The notes under the pieces: generated by a model
Told to the model about the DNA's origin: nothing
Databases searched by the model: none
The model's input: only the letters and a program-made list of their open reading frames with translations
Position numbers and translations under genes: made by a program
Source of the DNA: CAZPQV01 sp964588705
Lineage (GTDB): Bacteria; Bacteroidota; Bacteroidia; Flavobacteriales; Weeksellaceae
Direction of reading: 5' to 3'
DNA: 46,063 nucleotides
Assembly: GCA_964588705.1 (NCBI GenBank)
Contig: CAZPQV010000014.1
Span: forward strand, 1-46,063
Shown: one piece after another, positions 25,326-34,195 of the stretch
Layout: each line of letters starts with the position of its first letter
How positions within the stretch are numbered: position 1 is the first letter of the stretch

Positions 25326-26116
25326 CTGATATTTACTTTGGTATAACCGCTTGGCACCGAATACGGTGTATTCATTGTCGAAAATTCAAATTTCGTATTT
25401 TCGATAGTAATCTGATCGGTTTTTTTACCTTTTATAATTATTTTAACATTTTGCGGAAGTCTCTCGTTATCGAAAGTCGCCCATTTCGAATAGTAAACTT
25501 CCAGCGTATTTGGATTGTTTACATCCTGCAATAATACTTTATTTAAATCAAATTCGGAAGAATAATCGAGGCTGATTTTATATTCATTAGTTTTTCCGTC
25601 AACAGTTACCACCTGATTTTTTGCTGAATTTAAAGAATAACCCTGGATGTTTTTGGTAAGAACAAAATCGTTTTCATTTACAGGAACAAAAGTTTTACCT
25701 ACGAGTAAATTCTGCAGGGATTCGTAGTTTATGAATTTGACATTCAGAAGTTTATTTAAATAAGTAAAATCGGATTCGATATAAGTTTTATTCCATTTTT
25801 CATAACCCTGAATTCCGTCCTGAGTTGCTAAACCACGAGCCATATTGATGAAAAATGCCGACATATTCATCCAAACTTTTTCATTGTTCTGTATGTAAAT
25901 TGTAGCATCAATGGTAGGAATGAAAGTTCCTGTTTGGACGTCCACTTTACTCGTCATTTTCACTTGCTCAAAAGTTGATTTTTTCTTTATCGAATTAAAG
26001 AACGCAGCATTCGAAACCGGTGCATGAACGTCTACAGGTTTGTTGTCTGTCGCTGTTTGTGTTTTACACGAAAACAGAAATATAGCGATAAGTGGAAGTA
26101 TGATGTATTTTTTCAT
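25322..26116 (-). CDS. DUF4292 lipoprotein
   Basis: About 264 aa. Starting at 26116 (MKKYIILPLIAIFLFSC) gives a textbook lipoprotein signal with lipobox LFSC; the longer frame from 26161 adds a non-signal extension. The mature part has the DUF4292 pattern: FEQVKMTSKVDVQTG, then ATIYIQNNEKVWMNMSAFF, RGLATQDGIQGYEKWNKTYIESDFTYLN, and a beta-rich end. The fold is thought to be like periplasmic lipoprotein carriers (LolA/LolB), which would suit an outer-membrane role, but this is inference. It is coupled by a 4-bp overlap to the EnvC-like gene. Confidence 0.85.
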   Translation of the reverse strand: MKKYIILPLIAIFLFSCKTQTATDNKPVDVHAPVSNAAFFNSIKKKSTFEQVKMTSKVDVQTGTFIPTIDATIYIQNNEKVWMNMSAFFINMARGLATQDGIQGYEKWNKTYIESDFTYLNKLLNVKFINYESLQNLLVGKTFVPVNENDFVLTKNIQGYSLNSAKNQVVTVDGKTNEYKISLDYSSEFDLNKVLLQDVNNPNTLEVYYSKWATFDNERLPQNVKIIIKGKKTDQITIENTKFEFSTMNTPYSVPSGYTKVNIR

Positions 26117-26207
26117 TTTCAATTTTTCAGAAAATATTACAATATTAACGCCAAAACACACAAATTGTTTTGTGTGTTCTGTGCATCAATATGTTATAAA
26201 CGTTCAG

Positions 26208-27224
26208 TTATTTTGAAAAGAAATCCAAAACGGAATAATCTCCAAGCGAAATTTCTCTTGCAACGCCAAAGTATTGCGCAGAGTTACCAATCATTGAATT
26301 GCTTAGGTTTCCGTGATCAATCAATGTGTTTTCCTGGATTAATGAATTGTCGATATTGGAATTTTCAATTCTCGTTCCGTTTCCAAGCGATACGTAAGGT
26401 CCGATTTTAGAATTACGGATTTCAACATTTTCTCCAATAAAACACGGCTGAATAATTAAACTGTTTTCAACTTTTGAAGAAGCAGGATAGGTTTCAAATT
26501 CATGCTTTTCGTAATCAAGAATTTTTCCGTTGGTTTCTACGGTTGCGTTTTTGTTTCCGCAGTCCATCCAGTCATCCACTTTTCCAAGCGAGAACTTTGC
26601 ACCTTTTTGTCTTAGGTTTTCAAGTGCGGTTGTCAGCTGATATTCTCCACCAACTTTTATATCATTATTCATAATATAGTTGATTTCATCCATCAGTTTT
26701 TCAGCAGATTTAAAATAGTAAATTCCAATAATCGCTAAATCTGAAACGAACTCTTTTGGTTTTTCAACAAAATCGGTAATGAATCCGTAATCATCAAGTT
26801 TTACAACACCAAAAGCTGAAGGGTCTTCAACTTTTTTCACCCAAATTACACCGTCAGAATTCTTATCTAAATGGAAATCTGCACGGAAAAGTGTGTCGGC
26901 AAATGCCACGACAACATCTCCCTGCATTGAGTTTTCAGCGCATTTTATGGCGTGTGCCGTTCCAAGAGGTTCATCCTGTGTGTAGATACTTCCTTTAGCA
27001 CCAAGCTTTTCTGCAATTTTCAACAGACTTTCTTCAACTTCCGGCCCGAAATCTCCAATGATAAATGCAATTTCATCGATTTTCTCACCGGCAACCTTGG
27101 CAATATCTTCTACAAGACGTTGTACAATTGGTTTTCCGGCAATCGGAATTAAAGGTTTAGGAACTGTTAAAGTGTGTGGTCTAAGCCTGGAACCGCGCCC
27201 GGCCATAGGAACAATAATCTTCAT
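26208..27224 (-). CDS. Sugar-1-phosphate nucleotidyltransferase with left-handed beta-helix tail
   Basis: Activates a sugar 1-phosphate to an NDP-sugar for cell-surface glycan synthesis. The 338-aa protein starts with the nucleotide-binding signature MKIIVPMAGRGSRLRPHTLTVPKPL, followed by GKPIVQRLVEDI, the FADTLF metal region and VEKPKE. The last ~90 residues (SKVENSLIIQPCFIGENVEI...) are hexapeptide repeats of a left-handed beta helix. The nucleotide and sugar cannot be fixed from sequence alone; glucose-1-phosphate thymidylyl- or uridylyltransferase are the main options. Located between dut and the DUF4292 gene. Confidence 0.88.
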   Translation of the reverse strand: MKIIVPMAGRGSRLRPHTLTVPKPLIPIAGKPIVQRLVEDIAKVAGEKIDEIAFIIGDFGPEVEESLLKIAEKLGAKGSIYTQDEPLGTAHAIKCAENSMQGDVVVAFADTLFRADFHLDKNSDGVIWVKKVEDPSAFGVVKLDDYGFITDFVEKPKEFVSDLAIIGIYYFKSAEKLMDEINYIMNNDIKVGGEYQLTTALENLRQKGAKFSLGKVDDWMDCGNKNATVETNGKILDYEKHEFETYPASSKVENSLIIQPCFIGENVEIRNSKIGPYVSLGNGTRIENSNIDNSLIQENTLIDHGNLSNSMIGNSAQYFGVAREISLGDYSVLDFFSK

Positions 27225-27262
27225 AATATAAATGCCTTTCGGCTATTAGTTAATATAATTTT

Positions 27263-27694
27263 TTAAACTTTTGTGCTGCCAAATCCACCTTCGCCACGGT
27301 CGGAAGATTTCAGCTCGGTTACTTCTTCCCAAGTTGCGCATTCGTGTTTTGCTATTACCATTTGTGCAACGCGGTCGCCATCATTTACAGTGAATTCGAT
27401 ATCAGACAAATTTACCAAAATAACTCCGATTTCACCACGGTAATCAGCATCAATGGTGCCTGGAGAATTAAGAACGGTAATCCCGTTTTTTATCGCCAAA
27501 CCGCTTCTTGGGCGAACCTGTGCTTCGTATCCTTCAGGAAGTTCGATGAACAGTCCGGTAGGAATCAATTTTCTTTGCAATGGTTGCAGCGTTACCGATA
27601 CTTCAAGATTGGCATACAAATCCATTCCTGCCGCGCATGGTGTTTGGTATTTTGGGAGTTCGTGCTTTGATTTGTTAATGACTTTTACTTTCAT
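27263..27694 (-). CDS. dut: dUTP diphosphatase
   Basis: Trimeric dUTPase, 143 aa, that converts dUTP to dUMP and pyrophosphate and keeps uracil out of DNA. All five motifs are intact: 1 AGMDLYA (22-28), 2 RPRSGLA (61-67), 3 GTIDADYRG (79-87, catalytic Asp), 4 GDRVAQMVI (106-114) and 5 RGEGGFGST (133-141). It is cytosolic. Its ATG overlaps the flippase stop by 4 bp, an odd partner for a nucleotide-pool enzyme but consistent with one long operon. Confidence 0.97.
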   Translation of the reverse strand: MKVKVINKSKHELPKYQTPCAAGMDLYANLEVSVTLQPLQRKLIPTGLFIELPEGYEAQVRPRSGLAIKNGITVLNSPGTIDADYRGEIGVILVNLSDIEFTVNDGDRVAQMVIAKHECATWEEVTELKSSDRGEGGFGSTKV

Positions 27695-29148
27695 TTTTTG
27701 ATCTTATTTAATAATCTGTCGGGCACCAGTTTCTGCGATACAATAAAAACAATTGCTAAAACTAAAAATATTATGTTGCCCAGCAAAATGTTGTCTTTTA
27801 AATTTTGGTAATATGCGAGTCCAACGATGATGGTTACGAGAATTACAACTGTATTTCTGTAGAAATGATATGGAATCGGATATTTAATCTGTCCCCAAAT
27901 CATCGAAATCATCATCATTATAAAATATGCCGAAATTGTTGCCCAAGTTGATGCCCAATACCCATATCTCGGAATGAAATAAAAGTTGATGGCAATGGTG
28001 ACAATTGCGCCAATTATTGAAATATAAGCGCCGTAAATGGTTCTGTCAGTCAGTTTGTACCAAATCGAAAGATTCAGATAAATGCCTAAAAATAATGTGG
28101 CAATAAACAGAATCGGAAGAATATCAATTCCGATGAAATACGCAGGATTATTGAGGTATAACGGTGCGAGCCAACTTAAATTTACCGTTAAAAAAAGAAT
28201 GATAAGACAGTTTGCTGTAATGAAAACATCCATCAGTCGTGCGTAAGTTCTTCCTGAATTTTCATTTTTTGAATGACTGAAAAAGAACGGTTCTACGCCC
28301 AATACATATGCCTGTTTGAAAAGCAAAACAAACGTCACAATTTTGGTGACACCGCCATAAATTCCGAGTTGTTCTTGTGCGATTCCGTCGGGAAGTAAGA
28401 ATTTAATAAACTGTCTGTCAAGTGTTTCGTTAATAATTCCTGCAAGTCCGGCAATCATAATGGGCCAGGAATATTTGATCATTTTCTTCCATAAAGAAAT
28501 GTCAAAGTATTTCAGTCGTGCCACAAAAACTTCTCCAAAAAGCAAAATAAAAGTAACTGCACTTGCCACAAGATTGGCGACGAAAACATATCCAATTCCG
28601 AATTCCGGACTGTATTTCAACCCTAAAATACCATCAGGAAATCTTGGTAAAACCTGAATGAAAAATATTACCAAACAAAAATTAACAACTCCATTGATGA
28701 TTTTTACAGTAGCAAACTTTATCGGTCTTTCCTGTTTTCTGAGAATTACAAAAGGCATTGCCGAAAACGCATCCAGTCCCAAAACCAAAACAAGAATGGT
28801 AAGCAAATGAACCTGGGTTGGTGTTTTAAAAGCTACAGCAAGTTGTTCGCGGAATAATAATGCGAAAACCACAAACGTTAAAGCGGCAAAAACGACACTG
28901 AAAAACGCTGTGGAAATCAGTTTTTTATCATCTTTCTCGTCCAAAGCGAAACGGAAAAAAGTAGTTTCCATTCCGTGGGTGAGTAAAACCGTGATGATTC
29001 CCGCGACCGAATAAAAATCAGCATAAGGAGCGTATGCTGTAGGTCCAAAAGCATTGAAAATAAATGGGCTTAAGATAAAAGGAAACAATCGGATGACGAT
29101 TGTTGTGAGCCCATAAAGTGCAGTTTGACCTAATAATTTTTTGTACAA
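27691..29148 (-). CDS. Polysaccharide flippase (Wzx/MATE-like, oligosaccharide flippase family)
   Basis: 485-aa polytopic inner-membrane protein with about 12-14 hydrophobic helices spread over the whole length, beginning LLGQTALYGLTTIVIRLFPFILSPFIF, a pattern typical of O-antigen or polysaccharide flippases. It should flip lipid-linked oligosaccharides, supplied perhaps by the nearby nucleotidyltransferase pathway, across the inner membrane (inference). The start is a TTG at 29148: the in-frame TAG two codons upstream leaves no ATG, and MYKKLLGQ is a natural N-terminus. It is the first gene of the nine-gene minus-strand cluster. Confidence 0.88.
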   Translation of the reverse strand: MYKKLLGQTALYGLTTIVIRLFPFILSPFIFNAFGPTAYAPYADFYSVAGIITVLLTHGMETTFFRFALDEKDDKKLISTAFFSVVFAALTFVVFALLFREQLAVAFKTPTQVHLLTILVLVLGLDAFSAMPFVILRKQERPIKFATVKIINGVVNFCLVIFFIQVLPRFPDGILGLKYSPEFGIGYVFVANLVASAVTFILLFGEVFVARLKYFDISLWKKMIKYSWPIMIAGLAGIINETLDRQFIKFLLPDGIAQEQLGIYGGVTKIVTFVLLFKQAYVLGVEPFFFSHSKNENSGRTYARLMDVFITANCLIILFLTVNLSWLAPLYLNNPAYFIGIDILPILFIATLFLGIYLNLSIWYKLTDRTIYGAYISIIGAIVTIAINFYFIPRYGYWASTWATISAYFIMMMISMIWGQIKYPIPYHFYRNTVVILVTIIVGLAYYQNLKDNILLGNIIFLVLAIVFIVSQKLVPDRLLNKIKK

Positions 29149-29189
29149 AATCTATATTTTATGCAAATGTAATTATTTTGATGTAAGTT

Positions 29190-29218
29190 TTGAGATACGA
29201 GATATGGGTTTCGGGTTT
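29190..29218. repeat. Degenerate intergenic repeat related to the tract at 12451-12490
   Basis: GAGATACGAGATATGGG followed by TTTCGGGTTT is, in reverse orientation, similar to the CGAAACTCGCATCCCGCATCTC tract near tmRNA. It lies between divergent operons, next to the pyrC promoter. Confidence 0.45.
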
Positions 29219-29254
29219 ATAGATGTTGGTGCTGCGCACTTATATTAAATTCTT

Positions 29255-29285
29255 TTGTCATTCGGGAAAACTTAAATTAACTTTG
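29255..29285 (+). promoter_or_regulatory. Consensus flavobacterial promoter of the dihydroorotase operon
   Basis: TTG (29255-29257), 20 nt, then TAACTTTG (29278-29285): an exact match to TTG-N19/20-TAnnTTTG. The ATG of the dihydroorotase gene is 19 nt after the -7 element. Confidence 0.8.
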
Positions 29286-29304
29286 TGGAAATCTAACTCT
29301 AAAA

Positions 29305-30639
29305 ATGAAAATTTTAATAAAAAATGCAACCATCGTTAATGAAAATCAGTTTTTTGAAAGCGATCTTCTCATAGAAAATGACCTGATATCAAAAATCGAT
29401 AAGAATATTTCTGAAGAAGGAATCGATAAAACTATTGATGCTACAGGCAATTTTCTTTTCCCGGGAATCATTGACGACCAGGTTCATTTCCGCGAACCCG
29501 GATTAACACATAAAGGCGATATTGAAAGCGAAAGCAGAGCCGCAGTTGCTGGCGGTGTTACCAGTTTTATAGAGCAGCCGAATACTGTTCCGAATACGGT
29601 GACACAAGAACTTTTGGAAGATAAATATAAAATTGCTGCAGAAAAATCCTTCGCCAATTATTCGTTTTCGATGGGTGGAACGAATGATAATTTGGATGAA
29701 GTTCTGAAAACCAATCCACGAAATGTCGCTGCTGTAAAATTGTTCCTCGGTTCATCAACCGGAAATATGTTGGTGGATGACCCCGAAATTCTGGAGGAGA
29801 TTTTCAGCAACGTAAAGATGCCGATTTGTGTGCATTGTGAAGACGAAACTACCATCCGACAAAATACCGAAAAATATAAAGCAGAATATGGCGAGGATAT
29901 TCCGGTGAAGTTTCACCACCTGATTCGAAGTGAGGAGGCGTGCTATATTTCATCATCTAAAGCGATTGAGCTGGCTGAAAAAACCGGAGCGAGACTTCAT
30001 ATTTATCATGTTTCGACTGCAAAAGAAACAGAGCTTTTCAGAAATGATATTCCTTTGGAAGAAAAGAAAATCACCGCCGAGGTTTGTGTTCATCACCTTT
30101 GGTTTACCAATGAAGATTACGATACGAAAGGCACTTTAATAAAATGGAACCCTGCCGTGAAAACCTTTGCTGACAAAGAAGGACTCTGGAAAGCATTACA
30201 GGACGGAAGAATAGATGTGGTTGCAACCGATCACGCGCCGCACACTTTGGAAGAAAAAGATCAGGTTTATACGAAAGCGCCTTCCGGAGGACCATTGGTA
30301 CAGCATTCTTTGGTTGCGATGCTCGAAATGCATGCGAAAAGAAGAATTACGATGGAAAAAATCGTGCAGAAAATGTGTCATAATCCGGCCATTATTTTCA
30401 ATATCGAAAAGCGTGGTTTCATAAGAGAGGGTTACAAAGCAGATTTGGTAATTGTGGATTTGAATGCAAAATGGACGGTGGAAAAAGAGAATATTCTGTA
30501 TAAATGCGGTTGGTCGCCATTGGAAGGAACAGAATTCAGTTCGAAAGTCACCCATACTTTTGTGAACGGACATTTGGCTTATGAAAATGGGCTGCTTTCA
30601 GATGAAAAACATGGAGAACGATTATTGTTTGACAGATGA
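29305..30639 (+). CDS. pyrC: Dihydroorotase
   Basis: Cyclises carbamoyl-aspartate to dihydroorotate in pyrimidine synthesis (cytosol). The 444-aa length and layout are those of the large amidohydrolase-type class. Metal ligands: His61 in DDQVHFREPG, the lysine to be carboxylated Lys145 (AVKLFLGSSTG), His177 (VHCED), His235 (YHVST) and Asp309 (ATDHAPH). The usual first ligand pair is HxH; here it is Gln59-Val-His61, so one histidine is replaced. I recall the same DDQVHFREPG form in other Bacteroidota dihydroorotases, so it is probably a clade feature. Overlaps the lysoplasmalogenase gene by 4 bp (ATGA). Confidence 0.93.
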   Translation: MKILIKNATIVNENQFFESDLLIENDLISKIDKNISEEGIDKTIDATGNFLFPGIIDDQVHFREPGLTHKGDIESESRAAVAGGVTSFIEQPNTVPNTVTQELLEDKYKIAAEKSFANYSFSMGGTNDNLDEVLKTNPRNVAAVKLFLGSSTGNMLVDDPEILEEIFSNVKMPICVHCEDETTIRQNTEKYKAEYGEDIPVKFHHLIRSEEACYISSSKAIELAEKTGARLHIYHVSTAKETELFRNDIPLEEKKITAEVCVHHLWFTNEDYDTKGTLIKWNPAVKTFADKEGLWKALQDGRIDVVATDHAPHTLEEKDQVYTKAPSGGPLVQHSLVAMLEMHAKRRITMEKIVQKMCHNPAIIFNIEKRGFIREGYKADLVIVDLNAKWTVEKENILYKCGWSPLEGTEFSSKVTHTFVNGHLAYENGLLSDEKHGERLLFDR

Positions 30640-31310
30640 AAAATGTCGTTTCAAAATTCTTAAGCTTTGTTTTGCTAGCGGTCTTCCTTCTCGACCTGTA
30701 TTTCATTTGGATTAATCAAAATGAATCACGGTTTTTTACCAAAACATTGCTGCTTCCACTGCTGATTTTAATTTATATCACCGAATCAAAACAGCACATT
30801 AATTTAACGACTTCGCAACTCAACAAAAATTTTCTCATAGGACTTGTTTTAAGTTTCTTCGGAGATTTTTTCCTTCTTTTCAAATGGGGCTTTCTTCCGG
30901 GATTAGGAAGTTTTCTGTTGGCACATGTCTTTTATATACTATGTTTTTATAAATTAATAAAGAGAAAAGCTTCGCGTACCTTCGTTTACATGGTTTCGAT
31001 GTATCTCATAGGCTTTATCACTTTTCTTTATCCTTATTTAAATGAAATGAAAATTCCTGTTACCATTTATGGGATTGTTATTTCATTGATGCTTTATTTC
31101 AGCACGAGAACGGCGAATAATTTTTTGATTTTGGGAGCGTTGCTTTTCGTGTTTTCAGATACTGTTCTTGCTGTAAATCTTTTTGTGAAAGAATCTCAAA
31201 TACTAAGTTTATTGGTAATGATTACTTACGTTGCGGCACAGTTCTTTTTTGTAAGAGGCATGCTGAAAGAAGCGAAACCAGTTCAGAATTCTATTCATAA
31301 CATTCAATAA
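30636..31310 (+). CDS. Lysoplasmalogenase (YhhN/TMEM86 family) membrane protein
   Basis: 224-aa polytopic membrane protein with 7-8 hydrophobic helices. Family features: GLVLSFFGDFFLLFKWGFLPGLGSFLLAHVFYILCF (the GDxxL and LAHxxY residues of YhhN/TMEM86), and ALLFVFSDTVLAVNLF, whose SD(s/t)xLA motif is conserved. Members hydrolyse the vinyl-ether bond of lysoplasmalogens in animals; the bacterial substrate is uncertain. It is translationally coupled to pyrC. Confidence 0.85.
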   Translation: MKNVVSKFLSFVLLAVFLLDLYFIWINQNESRFFTKTLLLPLLILIYITESKQHINLTTSQLNKNFLIGLVLSFFGDFFLLFKWGFLPGLGSFLLAHVFYILCFYKLIKRKASRTFVYMVSMYLIGFITFLYPYLNEMKIPVTIYGIVISLMLYFSTRTANNFLILGALLFVFSDTVLAVNLFVKESQILSLLVMITYVAAQFFFVRGMLKEAKPVQNSIHNIQ

Positions 31311-31372
31311 AATTCGGTAAACTGAAGATTTCGCACTAACTTTAAACCTTTAATTTTTTTAAATAAAACGAT

Positions 31373-32251
31373 ATGAAATATACAGAAGGAATGCTTCGCG
31401 AAGATGCTCTGAAAGGTAAAGTTGCCATCGTAACCGGTGGTGGAAGCGGACTTGGAAAAGCCATGACCAAATATTTTCTTGAATTGGGAGCGAAGGTAGT
31501 AATCACCTCAAGAAATCTTGAAAAACTGCAAAACACCGCAAAAGAACTTGAGGAACAAACCGGAGGAAAAGTGCTTGCCGTAGCGTGCGACGTAAGAAAT
31601 TGGGATGAAGTTGTAGCTATGAAAGATGCTGCAGTAAAAGAGTTTGGGCAAATTGATATTCTCCTGAATAACGCTGCCGGAAACTTCATTGCGCCTACTG
31701 AAAGACTAACACATTCCGCATTCGATTCTATATTAGATATTGTTTTAAAGGGAACTAAAAACTGTACGCTGGCTGTCGGAAAATATTGGATTGAAAATAA
31801 AGTTTCCGGAACGGTGCTTAATATTGTTACCACATATTCGTGGACCGGTTCTGCATATGTGGTTCCGTCTGCTTGTGCAAAAGCCGGTGTTCTGGCAATG
31901 ACGAGAAGTTTGGCTGTAGAATGGGCAAAATATAATATCCGTTTCAACGCGATTGCGCCGGGACCGTTCCCTACAAAAGGAGCTTGGGAAAGACTTCTGC
32001 CGGGAGATTTGGCGGAAAAATTCGATATGACGAAGAAGGTTCCGCTTCGCAGAGTTGGTGAGCATCAGGAGCTGGCGAATCTTGCAGCGTATCTCGTTTC
32101 TGATTATTCAGCTTATATGAATGGGGAAGTGGTGACCATTGATGGCGGTGAATGGCTTCAGGGCGCCGGAGAATTCAATATGCTGGAACAGATTCCGCAG
32201 GAAATGTGGGATATGCTGGAACAGATGATTAAAGCAAAAAAATCGAATTAA
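31373..32251 (+). CDS. Short-chain dehydrogenase, 2,4-dienoyl-CoA reductase (DECR) type
   Basis: 292-aa NADP(H)-type SDR with TGGGSGLGKA at 21-30, NNAAGNF near 100 and IAPGPFPTKGAWERL. In most SDRs the active site is YxxxK; here the segment is VVPSACAKAGV, with Ser where the Tyr normally sits and Lys four residues on. That substitution, together with TYSWTGSAYVVPSA, GPxxTKGA and the ending GEW..GAGEFN, matches the mitochondrial/peroxisomal DECR branch, in which an earlier Tyr takes over. It should reduce the dienoyl-CoA intermediates of unsaturated fatty acid beta-oxidation. A terminator follows. Confidence 0.88.
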   Translation: MKYTEGMLREDALKGKVAIVTGGGSGLGKAMTKYFLELGAKVVITSRNLEKLQNTAKELEEQTGGKVLAVACDVRNWDEVVAMKDAAVKEFGQIDILLNNAAGNFIAPTERLTHSAFDSILDIVLKGTKNCTLAVGKYWIENKVSGTVLNIVTTYSWTGSAYVVPSACAKAGVLAMTRSLAVEWAKYNIRFNAIAPGPFPTKGAWERLLPGDLAEKFDMTKKVPLRRVGEHQELANLAAYLVSDYSAYMNGEVVTIDGGEWLQGAGEFNMLEQIPQEMWDMLEQMIKAKKSN

Positions 32252-32255
32252 TAAA

Positions 32256-32287
32256 CAAAAACTTCCTCATGACGAGGAAGTTTTTTT
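32256..32287 (+). terminator. Terminator after the dienoyl-CoA reductase gene
   Basis: Stem AACTTCCTC (32260-32268) with GAGGAAGTT (32274-32282), loop ATGAC, flanked by A-run before and T-run after; it can work on both strands but serves the plus gene here. Confidence 0.88.
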
Positions 32288-32304
32288 AATTTTAAAAGAA
32301 AAAA

Positions 32305-33132
32305 ATGAGACTGTTAATTGCACTTTTGGTCTTGCTTGGAAGTTTTGGTTTCGCACAGGATTTAAAGGTGATGACCTTCAATATTCGATTGCATTTAGAT
32401 TCTGATAAAGAAAATTCATGGACGCATCGTAAACCCGAAGTTTTGCAGTTGCTGGATTATTATGCGCCTGAAGTTTTCGGTGTTCAGGAGGCGCTTCCTT
32501 TACAAATGAAAGATCTTGAGAGCGGATTATCTGATTATGATTATGTGGGAGTTGGTCGTGATGACGGAAAAGATAAAGGTGAATATTCTGCAATATTTTT
32601 TAATAAAGAAAAACTGAAACTTTTGAAATCCGGAACATTTTGGTTGTCCGAAACATCTGCAGTTCCGTCAAAAGGTTGGGATGCTGCACTCAACAGAATC
32701 TGTACTTATGCGCTTTTCAAAAATAAAAAAGGGAAAAAGTTCTGGGTTTTTAATACTCATTTTGACCATATTGGAATTGAAGCAAGAAAAAATTCTGCAA
32801 ATCTTATCCTGAAGAAAATAAAGGAATTTAATAAAAATGATTTTCCAGTAGTTCTTGCTGGTGATTTTAATTTAACTGAAGATTCTGAACCGATAAAAAT
32901 GCTTTCCGATCAATTGAAAGATACTTTTTACCATTCATTGAAAAAACCTTACGGACCCAAAGGAACGTTCACCGCTTTTGATATTAATAAAGTTTCTGAA
33001 AACAGAATAGATTATATTTTTGTAAAAGATTTTAAAGTTAATTCTTATCGTACAATCAACGACAAAAGGCAAAATCTTCTTTATCCTTCCGACCATTTTC
33101 CGATTTTGGTTGAACTGAAATTCCAAAAATAA
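32305..33132 (+). CDS. Endonuclease/exonuclease/phosphatase (EEP) family protein, exported
   Basis: 275 aa with a signal peptide (1-18, GSFGFAQ). The EEP catalytic set is present: MTFNIRLH, FGVQEALPLQ (metal-binding Glu), NTHFDHIG, VVLAGDFNLTEDSEP (Asp and Asn) and the C-terminal YPSDHFPILVE with the general-base His. The presence of a signal peptide and the SDHxP end suggest an extracellular or periplasmic phosphodiesterase acting on DNA, phospholipid or a sugar phosphate; the substrate cannot be chosen. It is bounded by terminators on both sides, so it is monocistronic. Confidence 0.88.
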   Translation: MRLLIALLVLLGSFGFAQDLKVMTFNIRLHLDSDKENSWTHRKPEVLQLLDYYAPEVFGVQEALPLQMKDLESGLSDYDYVGVGRDDGKDKGEYSAIFFNKEKLKLLKSGTFWLSETSAVPSKGWDAALNRICTYALFKNKKGKKFWVFNTHFDHIGIEARKNSANLILKKIKEFNKNDFPVVLAGDFNLTEDSEPIKMLSDQLKDTFYHSLKKPYGPKGTFTAFDINKVSENRIDYIFVKDFKVNSYRTINDKRQNLLYPSDHFPILVELKFQK

Positions 33133-33162
33133 AAATGCCACAACCCAAAGATTGTGGCATTT
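33133..33162. terminator. Hairpin terminator between convergent EEP and M43 genes
   Basis: Perfect 11-bp stem AAATGCCACAA/TTGTGGCATTT (33133-33143 and 33152-33162), loop of 8 nt, flanked by short A and T runs on both sides. Likely bidirectional. Confidence 0.8.
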
Positions 33163-33183
33163 CTATAATATTAAATTTGTTTA

Positions 33184-34164
33184 CTAGTAAAGTCTCAGGC
33201 CTGCTCTTACACCGGTAGATGCAACGATTGCCTGCATTCTGTCTTTTTGTCCGGCAGAGAACATGAACATTGCAGCATCATCTACATAATCCATATAATT
33301 CATGAACATGATTGATCTTGAAACTCCACCGCAAACATCAATCTGAGGGTAAGATGGTTTGCCGAAGTTTTTATCCTGTTGTGTCGGAGTATCTGCAACA
33401 TAGTCAGTTGCGCAAGTTCCGTCACCCCAAATGTGTCTTAGGTTCAGGTAGTGTCCAACTTCGTGAGTGGTTGTTCTACCAAGGTTGTAAGGCGCGTAAG
33501 AAGTTACACCAAAGTATTTTGCAGCCATTACAACACCGTCGTTCCAAAGTCCTGCAGATTCAGGGAAAGTGGCATATCCAAGAATTCCCCCCATATCTCC
33601 AACTACCCACATGTTCAGGTAATTTGCTGGAGAAGTAGCATCGATTCCACCTTTAGAAGACAGTTTCATAGCGTCGTTAGTTCTCCACGATCTTACTTTA
33701 GTTGATTTTCTAACGGTTTTTACAAGTTTAAATTTAATTCCTGTGTTTCCTGCAGCAAGCGGCTGGAATTCAGTAGGGATTTTTGTAGCATCAGCATTTG
33801 TTCCTGAGTAGTCCGCATTTAAAACGTCAATTTGAGACTGAATCTGAGCGTCAGAAATATTTTCTGCAGATGTTCTGTAAAGTACGTTTACAACAACTGG
33901 AATTTCAAGGGTTCCGTCAGCAAGTACTTTACCAAGTGCCTTGTTGTTTACAAACTTCGCAGTGTTTTCTTCAATTTCAGAAAGTCTGGCGCGTGCAGAA
34001 GGATCGTTAGAAAGCATTTCGCTTCTTATTTCTTCGGAAGGACACATTCTTTTGTCAACCAAAGATGCTTCAGCTGTTAGGTCCGGAGTTTCCGTAACCG
34101 CGTTGTCGCTGGTGCAGGCAGTAACCATTGCAAGTGCCATAGCTCCAAATAACATTTTTTTCAT
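33184..34164 (-). CDS. Zinc metalloprotease, M43 (pappalysin/cytophagalysin-like), lipoprotein
   Basis: 326 aa with a lipoprotein-type signal MKKMLFGAMALAMVTAC. The zinc site HEVGHYLNLRH fits HExxHxxGxxH-type metzincins, with Asn in place of the usual Gly, followed by DGTC...DTPTQ and the Met-turn SIMFMNYMDYVDDAAMFMFS typical of M43. The N-terminal propeptide-like region (SEEIRSEMLSNDPSARARLSEIE, IPVVVNVLYRT) also matches this group. It probably cleaves extracellular proteins and is lipid-anchored at the cell surface. No T9SS sorting domain is seen. Monocistronic. Confidence 0.9.
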   Translation of the reverse strand: MKKMLFGAMALAMVTACTSDNAVTETPDLTAEASLVDKRMCPSEEIRSEMLSNDPSARARLSEIEENTAKFVNNKALGKVLADGTLEIPVVVNVLYRTSAENISDAQIQSQIDVLNADYSGTNADATKIPTEFQPLAAGNTGIKFKLVKTVRKSTKVRSWRTNDAMKLSSKGGIDATSPANYLNMWVVGDMGGILGYATFPESAGLWNDGVVMAAKYFGVTSYAPYNLGRTTTHEVGHYLNLRHIWGDGTCATDYVADTPTQQDKNFGKPSYPQIDVCGGVSRSIMFMNYMDYVDDAAMFMFSAGQKDRMQAIVASTGVRAGLRLY

Positions 34165-34195
34165 AGAGTAGAATATTTTTTAAAGTTTAACGGGG

